Origin: Pseudoselenomonas ruminantium
Lineage (GTDB): Bacteria; Bacillota; Negativicutes; Selenomonadales; Selenomonadaceae
DNA: 14,836 bases
Assembly: GCA_002448495.1 (NCBI GenBank)
Contig: DJYL01000160.1
Span: 1 to 14,836, forward strand
Reading direction: 5' to 3'
The stretch's first letter is position 1, and each line of letters starts with the position of its first letter. Positions 1-6,574 of this stretch are shown here, piece after piece. A program made the position numbers and the translations under genes. Under the pieces are notes generated by a model. The model did no database searches. It had not been told where the DNA came from and saw nothing but the letters and a program-made list of their open reading frames with translations.

Positions 1-68
1 CGGTCATACAGGATTTGCATTAATTTTCCTAAGTCGATGGATTCTTCCTGTTGTACATTATTTTCCAT
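1..68 (-). CDS. Probable Wzz/YveK-type polysaccharide chain-length protein, N-terminus only
   Basis: Only the first 22 codons are in the window; the gene runs off the left edge. The start reads MENNVQQEESIDLGKLMQIL. An acidic, polar start followed by an 'IDL..L..IL' stretch just ahead of the first membrane helix is typical of Wzz/capsular chain-length regulators, which sit in the inner membrane and set O-antigen or exopolysaccharide length. The ATG lies 3 bases after the stop of the small regulator gene, and its ribosome site (GGAGA) lies inside the end of that gene, so the two are probably translated together. The family call rests on very few residues and is an inference; another membrane protein is possible. 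Confidence 0.5.
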   Translation of the reverse strand, partial: MENNVQQEESIDLGKLMQILYD

Positions 69-71
69 ATA

Positions 72-239
72 TTATTTCTCCGTTTTCATATTATTCAACG
101 CATACTCACAACACTGTCTCACCAGATTATTCACAGACACCTTCTCATGCTCGGCAATCCTTGCCAGTTCTTCCAGCAGGCTGGCAGGCAGCCGGAACGT
201 CTTATTGAGCATCTCTTCGGTCTGTTTGACCTCGAACAT
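72..239 (-). CDS. Small ribbon-helix-helix (Arc/CopG-like) DNA-binding protein
   Basis: This 55-residue protein has the layout of a ribbon-helix-helix regulator: a short strand (NKTFRLP, residues 12-18), helix A (about 19-33, ASLLEELARIAEHEK) and helix B starting at VSVNNLVRQ (34-42). Such proteins dimerise and insert the paired strand into the major groove at short inverted repeats. I chose the ATG at 237-239 because AGGGGTGA sits 7 bases upstream; an ATG 11 codons earlier lacks a comparable site. It is the first gene of a unit with the probable wzz gene. The region just upstream carries repeated AGTCTCAAAA boxes, so autoregulation or control of the polysaccharide genes is plausible. The target is not known; the fold call is good, the role is inferred. 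Confidence 0.75.
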   Translation of the reverse strand: MFEVKQTEEMLNKTFRLPASLLEELARIAEHEKVSVNNLVRQCCEYALNNMKTEK

Positions 240-280
240 TTCGTAATCACCCCTAATATTTTTTACATGCATATTTGCAA

Positions 281-326
281 TAGCATAAGTCTCAAAACTA
301 CAGTCTCAAAATGTGTACCTTTTGAG
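281..326 (-). promoter_or_regulatory. Possible promoter of the regulator/wzz unit
   Basis: On the minus strand TTGAGA is followed 16 bases later by TATGCT, then about 45 bases to the regulator ATG. The -35 hexamer is itself part of a TTTTGAGACT box, so anything bound to the boxes would block polymerase. The match is modest and other TTGAGA boxes further upstream could also serve as -35. Confidence 0.3.
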
Positions 327-494
327 ACTGTAGTAAAATATTGCAAAAAATGTCATTTTTAGGTGTGAAAGTCTCAAAAAGTCCCTTTAAAATGAAAAAA
401 TTAGAAAAAAGTTGGACTTTGTAAAAATCCTTTGCTATAATGTAGTTTGTGAATTCGAACAGTCTCAAAAAGTACACTTTTTGAGACTGTTCGA
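288..494. repeat. Cluster of AGTCTCAAAA boxes and palindromes
   Basis: The ten-base box AGTCTCAAAA occurs at 288-297, 302-311, 370-379 and 461-470 on the plus strand, and inverted at 320-329 and 479-488. Four of the six form two related 30-base palindromes (301-330 and 460-489) that share arms and differ mainly in the centre. The first extends to perfect 14-base arms (298-311 with 320-333), the second to 19-base arms (455-473 with 476-494). The copies at 288 and 370 are unpaired half sites. The cluster occupies the gap between the dha-operon terminator and the regulator gene, so operator function for the adjacent ribbon-helix-helix protein is the simplest reading. Spacing is irregular, which argues against CRISPR. 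Confidence 0.8.
412..441 (+). promoter_or_regulatory. Near-consensus plus-strand promoter with no gene downstream
   Basis: TTGGAC (412-417), an 18-base spacer and TATAAT (436-441), with TG one base ahead of the -10 (extended -10). It closely resembles the rluD promoter at 12998-13026 in both hexamers and in the GC preceding the -10. Transcription would start near 448 and run straight into the 455-494 palindrome and then the 515-574 hairpin, so the product would be a short noncoding RNA of roughly 130 bases. Confidence 0.55.
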
Positions 495-514
495 TTTTGC
501 ACAATTGATTGCAT

Positions 515-574
515 AAAAAAAGGGAACTCCTAATGCATTCGGTTTTTATACCGTATACATTAGGAGTTCCCTTT
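515..574 (-). terminator. Terminator of the usp/dha/nitroreductase unit
   Basis: Perfect 17-base arms (519-535 with 558-574) enclose an inner CGGT/ACCG pairing. On the minus strand the stem is followed by seven T (521 to 515), a classic intrinsic terminator about 20 bases after the nitroreductase stop. The plus-strand side has only a weak T stretch. Confidence 0.9.
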
Positions 575-593
575 ATCATTATATGTTTTTCTG

Positions 594-1190
594 CTAAATA
601 TAGGTTACTTCATTTCCTTTGATAGTCGTGATATTCCGATTGGGCAAACCATCCGGCATATCCGGGTACCCCAGGCTCACAGATGCACACACCCATTCGT
701 CTTCCTTCAGCCCCAAGCTTTGGAGATACGCAAGGAGCACAGGATTATCCCGCAGCCACCGCAGCTGATTGATCCAGCAGGCCCCCAAATCCAAGGCATT
801 GGCGGCCAGCAGCATATTTTCCACTGCCGCACAGGCATCGGCCATGTTATTGCCATAGTCCTTTTTGTTTGCCACGACAATCAATACAGGAGCATTGTAC
901 TTAAATACATAGTTCCCCTTCTTGGACAGTTTGATAGCGCCACCGACATTATCCTGATTTTCCGGCGTAATGTCCATTTTCGCAAATTCAGACTGCACCA
1001 ATTCCACCAGTTTATCCAGCACGGCTGCATCACGAATGACCAAAAAATGATTGGTATTCTTACTCTTGCCACTGGGTGCACGGCGGCCTGACTCAATCAC
1101 TTTTTCCAGCAAACTGTCCTCCACCATTTCCGGCTTGAACTTGCGCGTGCTGTGCCGGGTAGCCATTACGGTTAAAGCATCTTTTTCCAT
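594..1190 (-). CDS. NfsB-like FMN nitroreductase family protein
   Basis: A 198-residue protein of the NfnB/NfsB nitroreductase family: homodimeric flavoenzymes that use NAD(P)H to reduce nitro groups, quinones or other acceptors in the cytoplasm. The FMN phosphate-binding start RHSTRKF (12-18) and the RAPSGKSKN segment (37-45) are typical, as is the ACAAVENMLLAA helix (119-130) at the dimer and flavin site. The ATG at 1188-1190 has GAGGAG 6 bases upstream; a longer in-frame reading into dhaM is not supported. It is the last gene of the unit, 10 bases after dhaM, and is followed by a strong terminator. Its link to dihydroxyacetone metabolism is unclear; it may simply balance redox. The physiological substrate cannot be read from sequence. 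Confidence 0.88.
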   Translation of the reverse strand: MEKDALTVMATRHSTRKFKPEMVEDSLLEKVIESGRRAPSGKSKNTNHFLVIRDAAVLDKLVELVQSEFAKMDITPENQDNVGGAIKLSKKGNYVFKYNAPVLIVVANKKDYGNNMADACAAVENMLLAANALDLGACWINQLRWLRDNPVLLAYLQSLGLKEDEWVCASVSLGYPDMPDGLPNRNITTIKGNEVTYI

Positions 1191-1200
1191 ATTCGTCTCC

Positions 1201-1587
1201 TCACTCCGGGAATTTGCGTACATTATAGGATTCCTTGATTTTTTCAGCCAACTCATCCAGACTGATGCCGCCTGTAGACTCCACAGCTGCCAGTACAGCT
1301 CCTTCAACCAGCGGACAATCCAGCATTCTCACCTTGCTGTCATCTTTATCCTCAATGACGATTTCTGTAGTCATTACGGCACTGCCCATATCCATAAGCA
1401 CAGCCACACCATCTTCAGAATACACCTCATCTATGGCTTCACTTATCTTTGTGTAACTCGTGCCCAAGCCACCGTCATCCAGCCCGCCTGCAGCAGCCAG
1501 CGGTGCATTTGGAGCCGTCATTTTTGCGATTTCTACGACTCCTGCAGCCAATTTTTCGCTATGCGATACAATTACGATTCCGACCAA
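1201..1587 (-). CDS. dhaM: DhaM, PTS phosphoryl donor subunit of dihydroxyacetone kinase
   Basis: A single EIIA-mannose-like domain of 128 residues that takes phosphate from HPr and passes it to the ADP on DhaL. The signature is VGIVIVSHS at the N-terminus, with the phosphorylated histidine at residue 9, followed by the GGLDDGGLGTS and LMDMGSAVMTTE stretches of the active-site cleft. The E. coli protein is a three-domain fusion (EIIA-HPr-EI); this one is the short form usual in Firmicutes-type bacteria. I favour the TTG start at 1585-1587, since GGGGTGA lies 5 bases upstream and the histidine then falls at position 9 as in E. coli; a GTG at 1594-1596 would add three residues but overlaps that ribosome site. 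It follows dhaL by about 30 bases. Confidence 0.92.
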   Translation of the reverse strand: MVGIVIVSHSEKLAAGVVEIAKMTAPNAPLAAAGGLDDGGLGTSYTKISEAIDEVYSEDGVAVLMDMGSAVMTTEIVIEDKDDSKVRMLDCPLVEGAVLAAVESTGGISLDELAEKIKESYNVRKFPE

Positions 1588-1617
1588 AATGCTCACCCCA
1601 TTGGAACTTTTGTTTCC

Positions 1618-2241
1618 TTACAGACCTTTTTCGATTTCCTGCAACATAAATAAGGAAGATGTTGCTCCCGGGTCCTGATGGCCGATACTGCGCTCCCCCA
1701 GATAGCTTGCCCGACCTTTAGTCGCGACAATGGTCTTGGTATATTCTACACCACCTGCCGCAGCTTCGACAGCTTTCTGCATTGCGACCTTTAGATTCGC
1801 TCCGTCCTCTATCGCCGCAGACAGCGCCTTATAAGCAGGTGTTAAGGAATCCAGCATGGTCTTTTCGCCTTCCATGGATTTTCCCCGCAGTTTTACACCG
1901 CCAATAGCAGCTTCCAGTGCAACGACAAAATCAGCCGCTTCAATTTCCGACTTGCCTTTGAGTACATTACCGGCTTTCATAAAGGCCGTACCATATAACG
2001 GGCCTGATGCACCGCCTACATTAGATACCAGCTGCATGCCCGTTCCCTTCAGCAATGCGCCGATATCGCCATTTTCTAATTCGGGCAGTTTATCCAGCAC
2101 CGCCTTAAAGCCGCGTGCCATATTAATGCCATGATCCCCATCGCCGATTTCATTGTCCAATTGTGTTAAATAATCTTTTTCTGCTTTCATCCGCTCTGCA
2201 ATAGCGCGAATGATTTCTGCCATTTTTGCTGTGTCTAACAT
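1618..2241 (-). CDS. dhaL: DhaL, ADP-binding subunit of PTS-dependent dihydroxyacetone kinase
   Basis: A 207-residue helical protein (E. coli DhaL is about 210) that holds ADP as a permanent cofactor; the ADP is rephosphorylated by DhaM and donates phosphate to dihydroxyacetone on DhaK. The Mg/ADP site is visible as LDNEIGDGDHG (28-38) with Asp29, Asp34, Asp36 and His37, followed by GGASGPLYG (76-84) and GHQDPGATS (187-195). The ATG at 2239-2241 is preceded by AAGGGGG at 8 bases; an upstream in-frame ATG inside the dhaK end has no good site. It lies 17 bases after dhaK, as expected for a dhaKLM operon. Confidence 0.96.
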   Translation of the reverse strand: MLDTAKMAEIIRAIAERMKAEKDYLTQLDNEIGDGDHGINMARGFKAVLDKLPELENGDIGALLKGTGMQLVSNVGGASGPLYGTAFMKAGNVLKGKSEIEAADFVVALEAAIGGVKLRGKSMEGEKTMLDSLTPAYKALSAAIEDGANLKVAMQKAVEAAAGGVEYTKTIVATKGRASYLGERSIGHQDPGATSSLFMLQEIEKGL

Positions 2242-2258
2242 ACGTGTATCCCCCTTGT

Positions 2259-3248
2259 TCAGCGTTTCCATGCCGGCGTATCTGCTTTGGCATCGTAGAG
2301 TGCCTTTAATTCATCATCAAGGCGTAATAGGGTCAGGGAAAAGCCTGCCATCTCAATGGAGGTCATAAAATTGCCTACCATGGTATCGTAGACCTTTATC
2401 CCCTGTTCCTTGAGATAGTCCTGCACAAAGTTATTGATGATATAAAGTTCCATCAGCGGAGTTGCCCCCATACCGTTAACGATGAGCACCACTTCCTGCC
2501 CCTTGAAATCCAAATCCGTCAGAATCGTATCCAAAAGTTTCTTCGCGGTTTCATCTGCTGTGCTGATTTTCTCTCTCGTGATGCCCGGCTCTCCATGAAT
2601 GCCAATGCCGATTTCGACTTCATCATCCGCCAGTACAAAGCCCGGTTTGCCCGCTGCCGGAACCGTACAGGGCGAAAGTGCCATCCCCATGGTTCGGACA
2701 TTGGCAATAACTTTTTCTGCCACAGCCTTGACCTCTGCTAAATCCGCCCCCTGTTCAGCCTTGGCACCGGCAATCTTATGCACCAAAACCGTACCGGCTA
2801 CGCCACGGCGGCCTGTAGTGTAGAGACTGTCTTTTACCGCTACATCATCGTTGACCACCACATAATCGGCTTCGATGTCCTCATCGCCTGCCATATCGAC
2901 AGCCATTTCAAAATTCATCACATCGCCGCTGTAGTTTTTGACGATACAGAGCACGCCTTTGCCTGCATGAACGCTCTCTATACCCGCTAAAATCTTATCC
3001 GGTGTGGGCGAGGTGAATACCGGGCCGGCTACCGCACAATCCAGCATGCCCTCTCCGACGAAGCCGGCATGGGCCGGTTCGTGGCCGCTGCCGCCCCCAC
3101 TGATCAGCGCGACCTTTCCCTCTTTTTTCTGTACACGAACAACGATGTTGCCTTCGTCCAGCTTCCGCAGTTTATGCGGAGCGGATTTTACCAGACCAAG
3201 AATCATCTGCTCCTCTACGGACTCTACATCATTGATCAGCTTCTTCAT
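2259..3248 (-). CDS. dhaK: DhaK, dihydroxyacetone-binding subunit of PTS-dependent kinase
   Basis: A 329-residue protein that binds dihydroxyacetone covalently as a hemiaminal and receives phosphate from ATP on DhaL, giving dihydroxyacetone phosphate for glycolysis. Key features: GGGSGHEP (51-58, His56), NYSGDVMNF (105-113, catalytic Asp109) and IGIHGEPG (215-222) with the substrate-binding His218. Length and order match the bacterial PTS-type DhaK rather than the ATP-dependent single-chain enzyme. GGAGG lies 9 bases before the ATG. It heads dhaKLM; no dhaR-type activator or glycerol dehydrogenase is in the window. The upstream 77-base gap after usp holds a perfect hairpin but no convincing promoter, so transcription may come partly from usp. 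Confidence 0.97.
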   Translation of the reverse strand: MKKLINDVESVEEQMILGLVKSAPHKLRKLDEGNIVVRVQKKEGKVALISGGGSGHEPAHAGFVGEGMLDCAVAGPVFTSPTPDKILAGIESVHAGKGVLCIVKNYSGDVMNFEMAVDMAGDEDIEADYVVVNDDVAVKDSLYTTGRRGVAGTVLVHKIAGAKAEQGADLAEVKAVAEKVIANVRTMGMALSPCTVPAAGKPGFVLADDEVEIGIGIHGEPGITREKISTADETAKKLLDTILTDLDFKGQEVVLIVNGMGATPLMELYIINNFVQDYLKEQGIKVYDTMVGNFMTSIEMAGFSLTLLRLDDELKALYDAKADTPAWKR

Positions 3249-3279
3249 TATCCAAAGCCTCCATTATTCATCACCATAC

Positions 3280-3316
3280 GATAACAGACAGTTTCCCATA
3301 GAAACTGTCTGTTATC
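3280..3316. other. Perfect 16-base hairpin between usp and dhaK
   Basis: Arms 3280-3295 and 3301-3316 are perfectly complementary with a five-base loop. Neither strand shows a proper T-run after the stem (the minus strand continues GTATGGTGATG), so it is not a standard terminator. It could be an mRNA processing or stability element, an attenuator, or an operator. Confidence 0.65.
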
Positions 3317-3325
3317 TTAATATCC

Positions 3326-3706
3326 TTATTTAATAACCATAACAGGAATCGGGGATTCTTCTATAACCTTCTGGCTGACACTGCCGATAAGTGCGCCCTT
3401 AAACAACCCCAGGCCGCGGCTTCCCATCACAATCATATCACTATGTTCCTGTGCAGCCACACGAATGATGGCCTTGTGAATGCTGCCAGTCTCTACATGC
3501 TTGGCTGCCCGTAAATCCTCAGGAATCTTCTCCCAAATGCGGTCAAAGACGATATGGCTGGGAATATCCTTATTGATATTACTGGATACATAGACAAAAT
3601 CCAAATCAGCCTTGCACTTTTCTGCCAGGAAAATAGCCTCATCCACAGCCTTGCAGCCATTAACCGAACCATCTACAGGCACGAGGATTTTCTGTATTTT
3701 TCCCAT
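3326..3706 (-). CDS. Universal stress protein (UspA family), ATP-binding type
   Basis: A compact 126-residue single-domain UspA protein; family members are usually about 140. The start KILVPVDGS (6-14) supplies the conserved Asp12, and the C-terminal loop GSRG (95-98) then nine residues to Gly108-Ser109 fits the G-2X-G-9X-G(S/T) pattern of ATP-binding members such as MJ0577. Such cytoplasmic dimers act as ATP-dependent switches in stress or energy limitation. AGGAGG lies 8 bases before the ATG. It lies on the same strand directly ahead of dhaK, separated by 77 bases with a hairpin, so it may be read into the dha genes. The specific role is unknown. Confidence 0.9.
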   Translation of the reverse strand: MGKIQKILVPVDGSVNGCKAVDEAIFLAEKCKADLDFVYVSSNINKDIPSHIVFDRIWEKIPEDLRAAKHVETGSIHKAIIRVAAQEHSDMIVMGSRGLGLFKGALIGSVSQKVIEESPIPVMVIK

Positions 3707-3791
3707 AATAAAAACCTCCTCACGAGTTTATCGTTATCATCATTTATCTTTTTATTTCGCGGCCATACGCCTTAAATCCTGCATATATATG

Positions 3792-3829
3792 AAAAAATCC
3801 CTGCCGAAAAATAATATTTCAGCAGGGAA
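3792..3829 (-). terminator. Terminator of the tRNA-Arg transcript
   Basis: On the minus strand, a stem of TCCCTGC with GCAGGGA plus GAAA/TTTC (one mismatch between them) is followed by six T. It lies about 13 bases beyond the CCA end of the tRNA gene. Confidence 0.85.
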
Positions 3830-3841
3830 GCGATTACATAA

Positions 3842-3916
3842 TGGTGCGCTCGGCGGGAGTCGAACCCACGCTTTCAGCTCCGGAGGCTAACGTCCTATCC
3901 ACTGGACTACGAGCGC
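3842..3916 (-). tRNA. tRNA-Arg, anticodon CCG
   Basis: The minus strand folds as a standard cloverleaf of 75 bases. The acceptor arms GCGCTCG and CGAGCGC pair perfectly, followed by discriminator A and an encoded CCA. The anticodon arm TTAGC/GCTGA encloses the loop CTCCGGA, giving anticodon CCG, which reads the arginine codon CGG. The T arm has the usual TTCGACT loop with stem GTGGG/CCCGC. It is a single gene with its own promoter and terminator, between the rfb genes and usp. Confidence 0.97.
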
Positions 3917-3931
3917 TTAACAACAATAGTT

Positions 3932-3961
3932 ATGATAGCATAAGTTGTTATTAATTGTCAA
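3932..3961 (-). promoter_or_regulatory. Promoter of tRNA-Arg
   Basis: Minus-strand consensus TTGACA (3961-3956), 18-base spacer, TATCAT (3937-3932), about 15 bases from the mature tRNA 5' end. The -35 lies only about 20 bases beyond the rfbB stop, and no terminator is visible between rfbB and the tRNA. Confidence 0.8.
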
Positions 3962-3980
3962 CCATTTGTAAACAACTTTA

Positions 3981-5024
3981 TTAAACTTTTGCATATTCCA
4001 GTGCCGAATTTTTTGTGTACATGCGTTCATAGTAATCCTGATACTCACCACTGATGATGTTTTCCCACCACGAGCGGTTATCCAGATACCACTGTACCGT
4101 TGCCTTGATGCCGTCTTCGAATTTCGTTTCCGGCAGCCAGCCGAGTTCGTTATGAATCTTGGTCGGGTCAATGGCATAACGGCGGTCATGCCCTTTGCGG
4201 TCGCCAACGTATTCAATCAGGTCTTCACCTTTGCCCAGCTGTTTGAGGATGGTCTTGACCACATCAATATTAGCCCGTTCATTATGTCCGCCAATATTGT
4301 AGACTTCGCCAACCTTGCCCTTTTCCAGAATGAGGTTGATGGCTGCGCAGTGGTCTTCCACATAGAGCCAGTCGCGGACATTGAGGCCGTCGCCATACAC
4401 CGGCAGTTTCTTATCCGCCAAAGCATTAATAATCATCAAGGGAATCAGTTTTTCCGGGAAATGGAACGGGCCATAGTTATTGGAACAGCGGGAAATGGTC
4501 ACCGGCACCTTGTAGGTGCGATGATAAGCCATCACCAGCAAATCTGCCGAGGCCTTGGACGCTGAATACGGGCTGGAAGTATGCAGATTGGTATTTTCAG
4601 TAAAGAACAAATCCGGTCTGTCCAGCGGCAAATCGCCATAAACTTCATCCGTAGACACCTGATGATAGCGGTCAATCCCATATTTGCGGCAGGCATCGAG
4701 CAGTACACTGGTGCCGATGACATTGGTCTGCAGGAAGATTTCCGGATTTTCGATGGAACGGTCTACATGGGATTCTGCGGCAAAGTTGACAATCACATCC
4801 GGCTTTTCCGTTTCAAACAGTTTGTATACCGCCCTGCGGTCAGCAATGTCACCGCGTACAAACTTGAACTGCTCATTTTTCATGGCTTCAGCCAGCGTTT
4901 CCATATTGCCTGCGTAAGTCAGCTTATCAAAGCAGATAATTTTGTCCTGCGGACGCTTTTTCAACATATAGTAGACGAAATTGCCGCCGATAAAGCCGGC
5001 ACCACCAGTTACGACTATATTCAT
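3981..5024 (-). CDS. rfbB: RfbB (RmlB), dTDP-glucose 4,6-dehydratase
   Basis: A 347-residue extended-SDR enzyme that converts dTDP-glucose to dTDP-4-keto-6-deoxyglucose, step two of dTDP-L-rhamnose synthesis. The NAD-binding TGGAGFIGGNF (6-16) opens the Rossmann fold; the active-site triad STDEVYG (124-130, Thr125, Asp126, Glu127) and YSASK (153-157) are intact, and SNNYGPFHFPEKLIP follows as in RmlB. The ATG abuts the rfbC stop with no gap; GGGGTGA inside the end of rfbC serves as ribosome site 8 bases upstream, so the two are coupled. It is the last of the three rfb genes; rfbD, the final reductase, does not follow. Confidence 0.96.
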   Translation of the reverse strand: MNIVVTGGAGFIGGNFVYYMLKKRPQDKIICFDKLTYAGNMETLAEAMKNEQFKFVRGDIADRRAVYKLFETEKPDVIVNFAAESHVDRSIENPEIFLQTNVIGTSVLLDACRKYGIDRYHQVSTDEVYGDLPLDRPDLFFTENTNLHTSSPYSASKASADLLVMAYHRTYKVPVTISRCSNNYGPFHFPEKLIPLMIINALADKKLPVYGDGLNVRDWLYVEDHCAAINLILEKGKVGEVYNIGGHNERANIDVVKTILKQLGKGEDLIEYVGDRKGHDRRYAIDPTKIHNELGWLPETKFEDGIKATVQWYLDNRSWWENIISGEYQDYYERMYTKNSALEYAKV

Positions 5025-5600
5025 TTAACAATTCACCCCATATACAAACTGATTATTACTGTCAGCCAATGTCGGCCCAATCATATCCTTTTCACTGAGC
5101 ACCGGTTCTATGCCAGCCAGCAAAGTCCCCCAGTCGACGTTTACTTCCGGCGCATCATAGCGCATGCCGCCTTCCGCGGCTTTGTTGTAAACATTATCGC
5201 ATTTGTAGCGGAACTCGACATCATCGGTCAAGGTCAGAAAACCATGTGCAAAGCCGCGTGGGATAAAGAATTGCCGATGATTTTCTGCGCTGAGTTCCAC
5301 AGAAACCCACTGGCCGAAGGTTGGACTGCCCTTGCGGATGTCCACAGCCACGTCAATAACCTTGCCCTTGGAACAGGAAACCAGCTTCGCCTGCGCATAA
5401 GGCGGATTCTGCCAATGCAGACCGCGCAAAGTGCCCTTCTGCGCCGAAAAACTCATATTGTCCTGCACAAAGTCATTCATGATGCCCAGTGCTTCATACT
5501 TCGGCTTATTATACGTTTCCGTAAAATACCCCCGATGGTCACCGAATACATCTGTCTCGATAATCAGCACACCGTCGATACTCGTTTTAATAACGTTCAT
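5025..5600 (-). CDS. rfbC: RfbC (RmlC), dTDP-4-dehydrorhamnose 3,5-epimerase
   Basis: A 191-residue cupin-fold epimerase for step three of dTDP-L-rhamnose synthesis. The family marks are DHRGYFTE (21-28), KGTLRGLHWQ (55-64) with catalytic base His62, Lys72 nearby, IPRGFAHGF (113-121), and Tyr132 as the general acid. Length is near the usual 180-190. The ATG at 5598-5600 lies 17 bases after rfbA; AAGGAG is 12 bases upstream, a little far. It overlaps no gene but ends exactly where rfbB begins. Confidence 0.95.
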   Translation of the reverse strand: MNVIKTSIDGVLIIETDVFGDHRGYFTETYNKPKYEALGIMNDFVQDNMSFSAQKGTLRGLHWQNPPYAQAKLVSCSKGKVIDVAVDIRKGSPTFGQWVSVELSAENHRQFFIPRGFAHGFLTLTDDVEFRYKCDNVYNKAAEGGMRYDAPEVNVDWGTLLAGIEPVLSEKDMIGPTLADSNNQFVYGVNC

Positions 5601-5617
5601 GCCACCAAAAAACTCCT

Positions 5618-6490
5618 TTATTCCTGAATCATGCGGATAAGATACTGGCCATACTCATTCTTCAGCAGGGGCTGCGCCAGTTTTTCCACCTGTGCCGCAT
5701 CAATATAGCCCATACGATAAGCAATTTCCTCAAGACAGGCAATCTTGAGGCCCTGACGCGCCTGAATTGTTCGCACGAAAGAGGCCGCATCTAATAACGA
5801 TTCATGCGTCCCCGTATCCAGCCACGCATAGCCGCGGCGCATCTTCTCTACCTGCAGTTTGCCGCGTTCCAGATAAACCTTGTTGACGTCGGTAATTTCC
5901 AGTTCTCCACGAGCCGAAGGTTTAATGGATTTTGCCACGTCTACAATATCCTTGTCGTAAAAGTACAGGCCGGTTACCGCATAATTGGATTTCGGCTGAG
6001 CCGGTTTTTCCTCCAGACTCAGAGCGTGGCCATGTTCATCAAATTCCACTACGCCATAACGTTCCGGGTCAGATACATAATAAGCAAAGACCGCAGCCCC
6101 TTCTTCCATAGACGCAGCACGCTGTACAGACTGTGCCAAATCGGAACCATAGTAGATGTTATCACCCAACACCAATGCACAGCCTTCCCCATCAATGAAT
6201 TCCTCACCAATGATAAATGCCTGCGCCAAGCCGTCCGGACTGGGCTGCACCGCATAGGTAATGTGGATTCCCAGTTGACTGCCATCGCCCAGCAGGCTTT
6301 GGAACAAACCGTTGTCCTGTGGCGTAGTAATAATCAAAACATCCTTAATCCCCGCCAACATCAACGTGCTGAGCGGATAGTAAATCATCGGCTTGTCGTA
6401 AACCGGCATTAATTGCTTGGATACCACCTGCGTAAGTGGATACAGCCGTGTCCCTGAACCACCGGCCAGTATTATTCCCTTCCTAACCAA
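5618..6490 (-). CDS. rfbA: RfbA (RmlA), glucose-1-phosphate thymidylyltransferase
   Basis: A 290-residue nucleotidyltransferase that joins dTTP and glucose-1-phosphate to form dTDP-glucose, the first step of the rhamnose pathway and the feedback point for dTDP-rhamnose. Visible motifs: [16 protein letters not shown] (5-20), [11 protein letters not shown] (25-35), LGDN (108-111, metal-binding Asp110), EKP (161-163) and [10 protein letters not shown] (223-232). The start is taken as TTG at 6488-6490 because GGAGGTG lies 7 bases upstream and the protein then begins at the normal place; a longer in-frame reading adds ten residues the family lacks. It is the first gene of rfbA-rfbC-rfbB, with a TATAAT about 30 bases upstream. 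Confidence 0.96.
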   Translation of the reverse strand: MVRKGIILAGGSGTRLYPLTQVVSKQLMPVYDKPMIYYPLSTLMLAGIKDVLIITTPQDNGLFQSLLGDGSQLGIHITYAVQPSPDGLAQAFIIGEEFIDGEGCALVLGDNIYYGSDLAQSVQRAASMEEGAAVFAYYVSDPERYGVVEFDEHGHALSLEEKPAQPKSNYAVTGLYFYDKDIVDVAKSIKPSARGELEITDVNKVYLERGKLQVEKMRRGYAWLDTGTHESLLDAASFVRTIQARQGLKIACLEEIAYRMGYIDAAQVEKLAQPLLKNEYGQYLIRMIQE

Positions 6491-6521
6491 AAAAAGCACC
6501 TCCAAATTCACTGTAAGCAAT

Positions 6522-6550
6522 ATTATACTATATTTGCATAATTTGTGCTA
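6522..6550 (-). promoter_or_regulatory. Probable promoter of rfbACB
   Basis: A perfect minus-strand TATAAT (6527-6522) with a 17-base spacer to TAGCAC (6550-6545), a poor -35. It lies between the nucleoside kinase stop and rfbA. No terminator is seen after the kinase gene, so read-through could also feed rfbA. Confidence 0.5.
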
Positions 6551-6574
6551 CCTGCTCAGACTTTTTACTCTCGC

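Noticed and set aside
288..494. CRISPR array
   Set aside because: Repeats are only 10 bases, irregularly spaced, occur in both orientations and there are no cas genes.
288..494. Insertion sequence or MITE
   Set aside because: No target-site duplication or transposase is seen, and the palindromes are not arranged as a single pair of element ends.
298..579. Minus-strand frame of 93 codons in the 240-593 gap
   Set aside because: It starts in the terminator hairpin and crosses both palindromes; composition is low-complexity and no ribosome site is present.
4581..5627. Plus-strand open frame of 348 codons
   Set aside because: Antisense to rfbB and rfbC, both of which have intact catalytic motifs; no ribosome site or family resemblance.
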